Below, piece by piece: positions 1 through 6,047 of a stretch of DNA of 16,294 nucleotides. A model generated the notes under the pieces. That model was not told the DNA's origin. It was given only the letters and a program-made list of their open reading frames with translations, and did no database searches. The position numbers were made by a program, and so were the translations under genes. Position 1 is the first letter of the stretch; each line of letters opens with the position of its first letter. The DNA comes from a bacterium (GTDB lineage: Bacteria; JAJRZV01), in the NCBI GenBank assembly GCA_024275095.1, contig JAJRZV010000018.1:1-16294 (forward strand). Direction: 5' to 3'.

Positions 1-230
1 CTCAAATAAAGCAATAACAACGATTTGTTTTAGAACGATATTTTTTCAAATTGGGATATTGAGACAACATGCAGGCCAACAATTCGTCATATATTACACC
101 AGGTTAGACCTCTACAACATGAGCGTCGCCATATTGATTCTGTAGCCGATGTTGCTTTGGAATAATTTTAGAAATATAACTGTTTTTTCAAACCAATACG
201 GACACACAAAAAATTTTCAAACTGGCTCGT
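1..230. other. AT-rich left edge, no gene recognised
   Basis: This stretch lies downstream of the minus-strand precorrin-2 dehydrogenase. A stop-free frame runs on the plus strand from about 34 to 163, but it is only about 43 codons long, has no start and resembles no family I know. I see no tRNA, hairpin terminator or complete gene. It could be the decayed end of a gene lying to the left. Confidence 0.4.
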
Positions 231-821
231 TCAGCGCGTATTCGAACCATTGGTCTCAAGGGTTGCAGATACCCTGCTGAAAAGTTCTCTCAAAAAAGCG
301 CGGATGCTTTCCCGGTCAACTTTTTTACCAGCCCGGCGAAGAGAGTGGATCTCCTCTATGAAACCCGAGATATCCTCTGTAATCACACCTTCCAGAATTC
401 GTCGAATTTCCGCTGCTATTACGGGTGCGAGAGCTGATGTGGATATTGCCAGCAGGAGATGGCCCTTTCTCACGACAGCAGGGAAAACAAAATCGCACAT
501 GTCCGGCGCATCCACCACATTGCACAAAATTCCTCTTTCATGACAGTCATCCCGGACCTTCCTGGCTGCATCCCCTCCACACGCAACCACGACAAACCGG
601 AAACCCTCTTTAAGGCATGAACCTTGATAGCTTCCGTTTATCCACTCGAGTTTTCCATCCTGTATGAGCTCCCGCATCTCATCACACACATGCGGCGAAA
701 TCACTGTCACCCTTGCACCGGCTTCCAGCAATGCCTTCACTTTTCTGAAAGCGACCTTTCCACCACCAACCACAAGCACGTGCAGATTGTCGGTTTTAAA
801 CACAAGTGGCAAGTATCCCAT
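231..821 (-). CDS. Precorrin-2 dehydrogenase / sirohydrochlorin ferrochelatase-type protein (CysG N-terminal, Met8 family)
   Basis: This cytoplasmic enzyme oxidises precorrin-2 to sirohydrochlorin with NAD+; family members may also insert Fe to give siroheme. The 196-residue protein opens with a Rossmann glycine signature, VVGGGKVAFRK (residues 17-27). The family motif NVVDAPDMCDFVFPAVV follows, and its Asp104 falls where CysG and Met8 carry their catalytic Asp. The usual small-residue motif after IST is degenerate (STSALAP). The length fits the stand-alone dehydrogenase; the methyltransferase half of CysG is absent and no other tetrapyrrole gene is nearby. The ATG at 821 precedes the glycine motif at the usual distance, although no good Shine-Dalgarno is visible. 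Siroheme serves sulfite and nitrite reductases, and the same intermediate feeds the alternative heme route; the window does not say which applies. Confidence 0.9.
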   Translation of the reverse strand: MGYLPLVFKTDNLHVLVVGGGKVAFRKVKALLEAGARVTVISPHVCDEMRELIQDGKLEWINGSYQGSCLKEGFRFVVVACGGDAARKVRDDCHERGILCNVVDAPDMCDFVFPAVVRKGHLLLAISTSALAPVIAAEIRRILEGVITEDISGFIEEIHSLRRAGKKVDRESIRAFLRELFSRVSATLETNGSNTR

Positions 822-855
822 GGCCGATATTCTACCAGAAATCCCTGAACTTCTT

Positions 856-884
856 TTGATGAAATCTTCACGGTCGGTTACACT
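856..884 (+). promoter_or_regulatory. Candidate sigma-70-type promoter for the SDR gene
   Basis: TTGATG (856-861) and TACACT (879-884) are separated by 17 bases. Each box matches four of six consensus positions. Transcription would begin around 890, almost at the ATG at 893, so the message would be leaderless or nearly so. The absence of a Shine-Dalgarno before that ATG agrees with this. The match is modest and may be chance. Confidence 0.35.
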
Positions 885-892
885 TAAACACC

Positions 893-1684
893 ATGATAAG
901 GCGCGTGAAAGAAAAGGTTGTATTCATTACCGGGGCATCAAGCGGTATTGGTCGGGCGACAGCTGCGCTTCTGGGGCGTAAAGGAGCACGGGTCATTCTT
1001 GTCGCACGGAGATCTGAAAAGCTGGAAGAAATCGCCAACGAAATCACGGCTTCAGGCGGCGAAGCCCTTGTGTGCCCTGCGGACGTAACCCGCACAAACG
1101 AGGTCGAGCGTGCGGTAAATGCGGCAATAAAAAAATTCGGCCATGTGGATGTACTTATCAATAACGCGGGAGCAGGACTCGCAGTCCCCGTAAAAGAACT
1201 CTCAGAGGACCAGCTCCGCAGACTGTGGGAACTCAACTTCATGGGTATGTTTCACTGTACAAAGTTGCTTCTGCCCCACTTTCTCCAGCGGAACAGCGGT
1301 CACATCATCAATATTGCATCGGCCGCCGCACTGCGTGCACTCCCTTTATACGGTGCATATTGCGCGACGAAATCTGCAATGGCCGCGTTCTCAGACTCCC
1401 TGCGCAGTGAACTCCTGGGTACGGGTGTGAAGGTTACAGTCGTGTATCCCTTCATCACGCGCACGGAATTTTACGAGGTGGTCGAAAAAACATCCGGCGG
1501 GAGGGGCCGGGTAACAGGTCTGGCCCAGTCACCCGAGTGGGTAGCACGCGTTATCCTCTGGTGCATCAAAAGGCGCCCTTCACAGGCATTCACGATTCCT
1601 GGTATCAAAACCGCCGCTGCACTCAACCACTTTTTCCCTGGACTCTTCGACCGGGTGGCACGACTTGTCATCGGGGACATCTGA
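893..1684 (+). CDS. Short-chain dehydrogenase/reductase (classical SDR)
   Basis: This is an NAD(P)-dependent oxidoreductase of the classical SDR family with 263 residues. The dinucleotide-binding motif TGASSGIG is at 13-20, NNAG at 90-93 and the structural Asn at 115. The catalytic Ser143, Tyr156 and Lys160 (YCATK) are all present. The basic ARR after the second beta strand (38-40) suggests NADP(H) preference. The C-terminal part carries arginine- and phenylalanine-rich segments that could lie against the membrane. The substrate cannot be read from the sequence. The start is either ATG 893, with no Shine-Dalgarno, or GTG 905, preceded by a weak AAGG; both keep the glycine motif. It is divergent from the precorrin-2 dehydrogenase and probably monocistronic. 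Confidence 0.9.
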   Translation: MIRRVKEKVVFITGASSGIGRATAALLGRKGARVILVARRSEKLEEIANEITASGGEALVCPADVTRTNEVERAVNAAIKKFGHVDVLINNAGAGLAVPVKELSEDQLRRLWELNFMGMFHCTKLLLPHFLQRNSGHIINIASAAALRALPLYGAYCATKSAMAAFSDSLRSELLGTGVKVTVVYPFITRTEFYEVVEKTSGGRGRVTGLAQSPEWVARVILWCIKRRPSQAFTIPGIKTAAALNHFFPGLFDRVARLVIGDI

Positions 1685-2061
1685 TTAATTCGTGTCTACG
1701 GACTCATCCTCTTCAAGAGGGCGAGGAAGCACATGTGGTAGCTCTTGCATCTGTAGAGTATCCTGGTTCCTCGTCTCCACCTTAAAGAGGGAAAGATATA
1801 AAGGGTGGTGGCTACAGGCATTGCAGCATCATTAATTTTGACTCTTGAAGCTGGATCCCACCAGTTATTGCGAGGAGTCCTGCCACAGGCAGGACGACAA
1901 AGGAGCCCCACAAATTGCTTCGCCTTGGTATAGCAGGGCGACCGGAGCAATCCCACCCCCCGCACTCCACCGCGCCTAAAACCTCAGCGTTGAACCCCGA
2001 ATGTCCAATGTTGAGACCAGACCCCGAAATGCATGCCCAACATAAATCGCTTCCATCCATG
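1685..2061. other. Non-coding stretch with palindromic repeats
   Basis: No convincing gene lies between the SDR gene and tRNA-Leu. Open frames here are shadows of repeat sequence. It holds a short inverted repeat just after the SDR stop (CCTCT-TCA-AGAGG, about 1713-1725, with no T run), a palindromic repeat block (1864-1954), and a degenerate segment around 2001-2043 containing TTGAGACCAGACCCC. The last resembles, from memory, the ends of REP/RAYT-type elements. Confidence 0.5.
1864..1954. repeat. Composite palindromic (REP-like) intergenic repeat
   Basis: Two hairpins lie side by side. GTCCTGCC (1877-1884) and GGCAGGAC (1888-1895) form a perfect 8-bp stem with an ACA loop. ATTGCTTCG (1914-1922) pairs with CGGAGCAAT (1943-1951) with one mismatch. 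The block begins TTATTGCGAGGAG and ends GCGACCGGAGCAATCCC. This matches a common dispersed intergenic repeat style in anaerobic Gram-negative genomes (ATTGCGAGGAG ... GAAGCAATC), a similarity I recall and cannot test here. A dispersed repeat is inferred; only one copy is in this window. Confidence 0.55.
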
Positions 2062-2145
2062 TGCGAGGGGAGGGACTTTAACCCTCACCCCATTTCCGGG
2101 ACTGGATTCTAAGTCCAGCGCGTCTACCAGTTCCGCCACCCTCGC
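2062..2145 (-). tRNA. tRNA-Leu(UAG), with C56 replaced by A
   Basis: This is a class II tRNA read on the minus strand. The 7-bp acceptor GCGAGGG/CCCTCGC is perfect, followed by a D-arm with the GG dinucleotide. The anticodon stem CTGGA/TCCAG carries loop CTTAGAA, giving anticodon UAG, which reads CUN leucine codons. The variable arm is long, as expected for Leu. The T-stem GAGGG/CCCTC is perfect, but the loop is TTAAAGT instead of TTCAAGT, so the near-invariant C56 is A. The 3' CCA is not encoded; the discriminator A is followed by CAT. Confidence 0.93.
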
Positions 2146-2176
2146 ACTATGCACAGCGGCTTTGCGTGCTTTTTAC

Positions 2177-2204
2177 ATTATATAAGTATAATTCAGGATG
2201 TACG
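2177..2204 (-). promoter_or_regulatory. Candidate promoter for tRNA-Leu
   Basis: A perfect -10 box TATAAT (2182 to 2177, minus strand) lies about 31 bases upstream of the tRNA. A weak -35, CGTACA (2204 to 2199), sits 16 bases further upstream. A second overlapping TATACT lies just upstream. The -10 is good and the -35 is poor. Confidence 0.4.
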
Positions 2205-2247
2205 ACCGAATGTTCGAATATCTCTGAAAATCATCTATTACTATTAC

Positions 2248-2321
2248 TGGGCCACCCAGGACTCGAACCTGGAACCAACGGATTAAGAGTCCGCTGCTCT
2301 ACCATATTGAGCTAGTGGCCC
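2248..2321 (-). tRNA. tRNA-Lys(CUU)
   Basis: This is a minus-strand cloverleaf with a perfect 7-bp acceptor GGGCCAC/GTGGCCC. The D-arm has GG in its loop. The anticodon stem GCGGA/TCCGT (one G-U pair) carries loop CTCTTAA, giving anticodon CUU. The T-arm CCAGG-TTCGAGT-CCTGG is canonical. CCA is not encoded. It lies about 100 bases upstream of tRNA-Leu on the same strand and has its own strong promoter. Confidence 0.96.
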
Positions 2322-2346
2322 ACGGATGCTTTCTTCTTCGCTGCTC

Positions 2347-2375
2347 AGTATAGGCCGCCATTCTCCTATTTTCAA
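2347..2375 (-). promoter_or_regulatory. Promoter of tRNA-Lys
   Basis: TTGAAA (2375 to 2370) and TATACT (2352 to 2347) are separated by exactly 17 bases on the minus strand. Five of six positions match consensus in each box. The -10 box ends 25 bases before the tRNA 5' end, a normal distance. This is the best promoter in the window and indicates a standard sigma-70-like housekeeping factor. Confidence 0.75.
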
Positions 2376-2509
2376 CACCTGTAAAACTCTTTTGAAACTT
2401 CGGGCGCTTAACAAAGCGACCCCAGGTTATATTGACCCACCAGAGTGAAACATGACTTGTGTAAGGGATGCACGAGACAGGATTAAATTTCTATTTGACC
2501 CTTAAGGAA

Positions 2510-2902
2510 TCAGGCCACTGCGATCCTATCCAGGACAAATTCTTTAACCTTTTCTGCTATCTCTATTGATTCTTTAGCTTCGCTACGACTGGGAAAGTAT
2601 ATTTCATCTGGATATCTTACCACTACTGAATATTTTGTAAGATAATCTGCATTCCAGCCAGGCATTTCTTCAAATTCATTATCAACTTCTGCACACGCTT
2701 TGATCAATTCTGTAATGTCATGGTTTTTTCTTATCTCCTTGTCGTGATAAGTAAGAAAGGCCTTCAAAAACTTTTCAACACATTGCTGAGAACGGAAACA
2801 AACTGATCTGAAAACCGGGTCCTCTGAATTCATCTCATGACGGGCAGTTTTCAAATCATCCTTTGCAAGTTGAATCCAGTTTTTCACTATCTCTTCATTC
2901 AT
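2510..2902 (-). CDS. HEPN domain protein, partner of a minimal nucleotidyltransferase (possible toxin)
   Basis: This is a 130-residue helical protein of the HEPN family. The typical core SQQCVEKFLKAFL (38-50) is followed by the conserved NHDITELI (60-67) and VVRYPDE towards the C terminus. Such proteins are encoded beside minimal nucleotidyltransferases (MNT) and form toxin-antitoxin or nucleotide-transfer pairs. The RX4HXY nuclease motif of HepT-type toxins is not evident; near the conserved His only R-K-N-H is seen. RNase activity is therefore doubtful. The ATG at 2902 overlaps the stop of the upstream MNT relic by four bases (ATGA), which indicates translational coupling. The reading frame is intact while its partner is broken. 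Confidence 0.82.
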   Translation of the reverse strand: MNEEIVKNWIQLAKDDLKTARHEMNSEDPVFRSVCFRSQQCVEKFLKAFLTYHDKEIRKNHDITELIKACAEVDNEFEEMPGWNADYLTKYSVVVRYPDEIYFPSRSEAKESIEIAEKVKEFVLDRIAVA

Positions 2903-3218
2903 ATTTCAACACCTTCTTTAAGAGCATAATACGTTATAATTCTTACATTGATCTTCTGTTTTTCAACATCCATCAGGGATTTTATAAAAATATCATTGGG
3001 AATCTTTCTTTCTGCCAATCTCCTTTTAATCTTCAGAATTATTTCCCATTTTTTTATACGGGATTTCCCTATCTGCTACAACAAAAAAATCCCAGTCGCT
3101 TTCTTTTCTACCCATTCCCCTGACTCTGCTTCCAAAAAGAAGAATTTTGATCACTATAGCCTTCTTTTTCCACTTCTTCTTCTATTATCCGTTTAGCAGT
3201 GTGGAGAACGGATTTCAT
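2899..3218 (-). pseudogene. Frameshifted minimal nucleotidyltransferase (MntA-like antitoxin)
   Basis: On the minus strand ATG 3218 opens a frame beginning MKSVLHTAKRIIEEE that breaks near 3149. The next frame carries FGSRVRG and KESDWDFFVV, which together give the GS-x10-D-x-D signature of minimal nucleotidyltransferases. It breaks again in a run of seven T on the plus strand (3049-3055). The third frame gives WEIILKIKRRLAERKIP and ends GVEI at TGA 2899, overlapping the HEPN start. Restoring two bases (AT) at the first site and removing one A at the second yields one continuous protein of about 107 residues. All catalytic residues are still present, so the damage is recent or is a sequence error. 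Confidence 0.8.
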
Positions 3219-3532
3219 AACGTGGTCTCAAAAAATATTTTGCTTTGAGTACTTATTGTACACCCATACTCACTCGAAAGAAGCAGAATAACAGCTTGCA
3301 TGAAAGTTTTTAAATTACCTCCCGGCCGGCCATGTTTTCAGGGCTTTACCACATTAAGATCAAGCCACGGCAATCTTTCTGTGGCATTACGCCCTGGGAC
3401 AAAGGAAATCACAATGCGTGATATCCTGCTATCACGTTCTCACAGAATTCCTCACCTTCCGCTACTCCCCACTCAGACATATACCCTCGAATACATGAAA
3501 TGTTAAGTCCCTACAACAGCAACCCACAAAAT
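3219..3532. other. Intergenic region, no gene recognised
   Basis: This region lies between the nucleotidyltransferase relic and the end of the split lipoprotein gene. Stop-free pieces on the minus strand change frame repeatedly. One contains ERLPWLDLNVVKP just before a stop (about 3338-3380), which reads like protein but which I cannot assign. A CCGGCCGGCC-type palindrome lies near 3322-3332. I see no terminator, RNA gene or complete ORF. Decayed accessory DNA is the most likely content. Confidence 0.35.
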
Positions 3533-4522
3533 CTATTCTGTACCAATCTCCATGCCCGGCACACCGACCTGGAGCCATGCCAGCAGCTTGTTAAGCGAGT
3601 AAAGGTCTGCCGGAGCGAAACCCAGAACATCTGCTTCAGGAAGATAAGGCAACTGAGAGAGGTCAAGGAAAAGCATTCCATTAAACGTGGGGTCCTGGAA
3701 TCCGATATAAAAGATGGTTTCGTCAAACACTGGTCCCATGTCAGGCCCAATACCGTCTGCGGCGATTTTTGTGGCTACAGCCTGACCCTTGAACTGCACC
3801 GCATCCGGGAAATGACTCCAGTCATAGCCGGCCACATGAGCCGAAGAGTAATAGAGGCTTTCACCTTCCACGAGAAATTCCTTTGGCGTATCAGGACTCC
3901 CGTCATCATCATACCAGATGGGCAGGTAATCCCTCAGAGGCTTTGGACCTGATGTGTACTCGGGTCCGGGGCCGAGAAAGAAAGCCGCGGGATCTATCCG
4001 TACCACGTTGGGGATTTCCGGCACATCAAACAAGGGAGAAAATCCCTGAAGAATCTCATTTACATCAGCAGCATCAATGTACACAGGCTGACCACCGCCT
4101 TTGTCCACCATTGCAAGGCTCTGCTCCAGTTTCCAGAAAAGTGCAGAAACACTCTGGTGCACGCTGTCAAACACCTGGGCCAGATCGGCATTGAGAGTAA
4201 GAACAATTCCCTCGGGCATGGAAGGAACGGATATTACATCTCCAACCTCTGCACCTCTCACTCCAATGATGAACTTATCCCCGGGCGAGAACCTGCCCAG
4301 GGGTACGGTGTCAACAAATCCCAGAACATTGTCTGTAACGTCGGCGTCAACCTGAGCCTGCTGAAAGAGGAAGGGTATAATTCCCTCGTCATCTGAGACA
4401 TCTTCTGCCACTTCACCGGAATCATTCAGTGCACGCAGAAGGTCAAGCCAGCGGTTGTCAATGTTGTCAAATCGAACCCGGTCTTCCGCATTACTGGAAA
4501 GGCCAAAAGGTCCGGATTCCAA
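3533..4522 (-). CDS. C-terminal two-thirds of a frameshifted lipoprotein of unknown function
   Basis: This open frame has no proper start: its first possible codon is TTG 4522, without a Shine-Dalgarno, inside the upstream frame. Its sequence reads straight on from the upstream lipoprotein if one base is restored near 4509, giving NPDPFGLSSNAEDRVRF across the join. The combined protein would be about 546 residues. This part is acidic and soluble, with aspartate-rich stretches (DVSDDEG, YDDDGSPD) and no membrane segment. I recognise no domain. It would be exported and held at a membrane by the N-terminal lipid. It ends at TAG 3533 with no visible terminator. Confidence 0.6.
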   Translation of the reverse strand: MESGPFGLSSNAEDRVRFDNIDNRWLDLLRALNDSGEVAEDVSDDEGIIPFLFQQAQVDADVTDNVLGFVDTVPLGRFSPGDKFIIGVRGAEVGDVISVPSMPEGIVLTLNADLAQVFDSVHQSVSALFWKLEQSLAMVDKGGGQPVYIDAADVNEILQGFSPLFDVPEIPNVVRIDPAAFFLGPGPEYTSGPKPLRDYLPIWYDDDGSPDTPKEFLVEGESLYYSSAHVAGYDWSHFPDAVQFKGQAVATKIAADGIGPDMGPVFDETIFYIGFQDPTFNGMLFLDLSQLPYLPEADVLGFAPADLYSLNKLLAWLQVGVPGMEIGTE

Positions 4523-5172
4523 TCCATAAGGGCCCCAAGAGAGCGGATCATTTCAACCGTGTTCTCCTCGTTCAAATCCGGCATCTGAAAAACCTCTACT
4601 TCGAGAGAATGAGAATAGAGAAAATCAAACATGGAGAGGATAAACTCTCCAACAGCATAAACAACCCGAGCCACTGTCTGATCCCACTGGTAACCCAGTG
4701 TGACGGAGAATGACATCCAGGATTCAGGGCCGGTGATGGAAAAGTTCACCCCATAAGGCGTGTAAAAAGTACAGTTGTTCTGATACGCATAAAGAGCATT
4801 GTCCCTCAATTCGGTAATCAGGTTTTCATAGGGATCGAGATAAGTGTGCACGTAACTCATCAGGTCAACACCCAGGGTCTGAATGTCTGAAAGAGCATTT
4901 TGGGTCGCTGCTTCCGCTCCCATATTCATCAAGTTTTCAAGTGTGTCCAGAAGCTCCTGAATATTGACCAGCATGTAGAGGTAGTGTTTCTCACATTCAG
5001 TGAACTCTCCGTCCAGCTCAGGCTCCTGTTCCTTGACTGCGCTGTAATCACTGGAAGCAAGGGCCTGGTACACACTTTCCTTCACATCCGGGGCATTTTC
5101 TTTCACCCCGTCAGAACATGAACACATGAAGGCAAAAATTAATGCCCAGATGACCCACCCTTTATTCCTCAT
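4426..5172 (-). CDS. N-terminal part of a frameshifted lipoprotein of unknown function
   Basis: A lipoprotein signal peptide starts MRNKGWVIWALIFAFMCSC, with the lipid Cys at residue 17 or, better, 19 (Ser before it). The body is helical, with leucine-rich segments such as NIQELLDTLENLMNMG. The start is ATG 5172: a GTG at 5181 is in frame but lies inside the Shine-Dalgarno GGAGGTGA. After about residue 220 (near 4510) the frame loses sense and stops at 4426, while another frame continues the protein. A single C lost from a CCC run would explain this. It is divergent from the LPP20 cluster. No family is recognised. Confidence 0.6.
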   Translation of the reverse strand: MRNKGWVIWALIFAFMCSCSDGVKENAPDVKESVYQALASSDYSAVKEQEPELDGEFTECEKHYLYMLVNIQELLDTLENLMNMGAEAATQNALSDIQTLGVDLMSYVHTYLDPYENLITELRDNALYAYQNNCTFYTPYGVNFSITGPESWMSFSVTLGYQWDQTVARVVYAVGEFILSMFDFLYSHSLEVEVFQMPDLNEENTVEMIRSLGALMDWNPDLLAFPVMRKTGFDLTTLTTAGLTFCVH

Positions 5173-5438
5173 AAAAATCACCTCCTTCCCCCTCTAAGGA
5201 ATGATGCCTCTATCACTTCTATCTATCATAAATAATTATATCAAATACTTCGGCAGAGCGCTTTAAAATTTTCGAGTGCACTTTTTTGAAAAAAAATAGC
5301 AGGTGTGACGAACTTAACAGCAAATGCAAGAAAGATTCGCTATTTTTTTATTGCAAAATACACATCAAAATGTAAGATGTTTATGAAGTTTATGGAGATT
5401 ATAAATTCAAACAATCAAACCCTGAAGGAGGTGGTGAT
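5173..5438. promoter_or_regulatory. Divergent AT-rich control region between lipoprotein genes
   Basis: This region must hold promoters for both the split lipoprotein (minus) and the LPP20 cluster (plus). On the minus strand a perfect TATAAT lies at 5240 to 5235 without a clear -35. On the plus strand TTGCAA (5351-5356) and TAAGAT (5373-5378) are 16 bases apart. A perfect 11-bp inverted repeat, AAAAAAATAGC (5290-5300) with GCTATTTTTTT (5339-5349), encloses 38 bases. Strong Shine-Dalgarno sequences (GGAGGTGA at 5186-5179, minus; GGAGGTGGTGAT, plus) define both starts. The promoter calls are tentative. Confidence 0.4.
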
Positions 5439-6020
5439 ATGAGAAGAATCACCAAGATTGTAACAGGTTTGTCTGTCCTCGCATTCCTCGCTGCCTGCGG
5501 AGGTGGGGTTAAGCCGCCCGAGTGGGTTACGAAAGGTTCGGGTGCGTTCCCCGGAGATCAGGGCGCTGTACTTTATGGAGTGGGTGTGGCGAGCAAATCT
5601 CCAAATATTGCTCTCCAGCGAAAAATTGCAGATAACCGTGCGCGCCAGGAACTTGCTGCTCAGATCAGCACTTATGTGGCCACTTTCATGAAGGATTTCA
5701 TGGAACAGCACAAGGACTATTTCAATCCTGATGCAGCAGGATCAGATGAACTCGTACAGTTCGTTTCCAAGTCCGTATCCGAAGCCACACTCGTAGGTTC
5801 TCAGATCGTGGACAGGTGGACCGATCCACGAGACGGCACCCTTTACAGTCTGGCCGTCCTGCGTGTAGACGACGTGCTTAATCAGATCAAGGAAAAAACC
5901 AAGCAGGCCATCCGTGCACAGCACAGGGCCGTGGTTGTGGAAAAAGCCAACGAGCTGGTAAAAGAGCTGGATAAGGCTGTAGAGCAGAAAAGGCAGTACG
6001 AGTCCGGGGTGGTCCAGTAA
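5439..6020 (+). CDS. LPP20-family lipoprotein
   Basis: This 193-residue exported lipoprotein has a signal peptide with lipobox FLAAC and lipid Cys20. A PPEWV tract and the family-type segment LYGVGVA are followed by a basic helix IADNRARQELAAQIS, typical of LPP20-type proteins. A beta-rich part follows (GTLYSLAVLRVDDV), then a charged C-terminal helix likely to be a coiled coil (ANELVKELDKAVEQKRQYE). Family members are surface or periplasmic lipoproteins; no molecular role is established that I could assign. The start has a strong Shine-Dalgarno, GGAGGTGGTGAT. It heads a same-strand cluster, with the next gene 27 bases downstream. Confidence 0.85.
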   Translation: MRRITKIVTGLSVLAFLAACGGGVKPPEWVTKGSGAFPGDQGAVLYGVGVASKSPNIALQRKIADNRARQELAAQISTYVATFMKDFMEQHKDYFNPDAAGSDELVQFVSKSVSEATLVGSQIVDRWTDPRDGTLYSLAVLRVDDVLNQIKEKTKQAIRAQHRAVVVEKANELVKELDKAVEQKRQYESGVVQ

Positions 6021-6047
6021 CCGGTTACTTTTTAAAAGTCCGAAACA

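Noticed and set aside
34-163. Stop-free plus-strand frame of about 43 codons at the left edge
   Set aside because: It is too short to be significant, has no start and resembles no known protein.
1713-1725. Inverted repeat after the SDR stop as a terminator
   Set aside because: It has only a 5-bp stem and is not followed by T residues.
1696-2112. Several ORFs of 65-89 codons around the repeat block
   Set aside because: They translate palindromic repeat and tRNA sequence, lack ribosome sites and overlap one another on both strands.
2402-2422. Hairpin GGGCGCTT...AAGCGACCC downstream of the HEPN gene
   Set aside because: It has a bulge and no T run on either strand, so it is not a convincing intrinsic terminator.
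2863-3196. Plus-strand ORFs rich in Phe, Leu and Ser
   Set aside because: They are antisense shadows of the frameshifted nucleotidyltransferase, which shows real family motifs on the minus strand.
5742-5924. Antisense ORF within the LPP20 gene
   Set aside because: It is a shadow frame; the plus-strand protein has a clear lipobox and family pattern.
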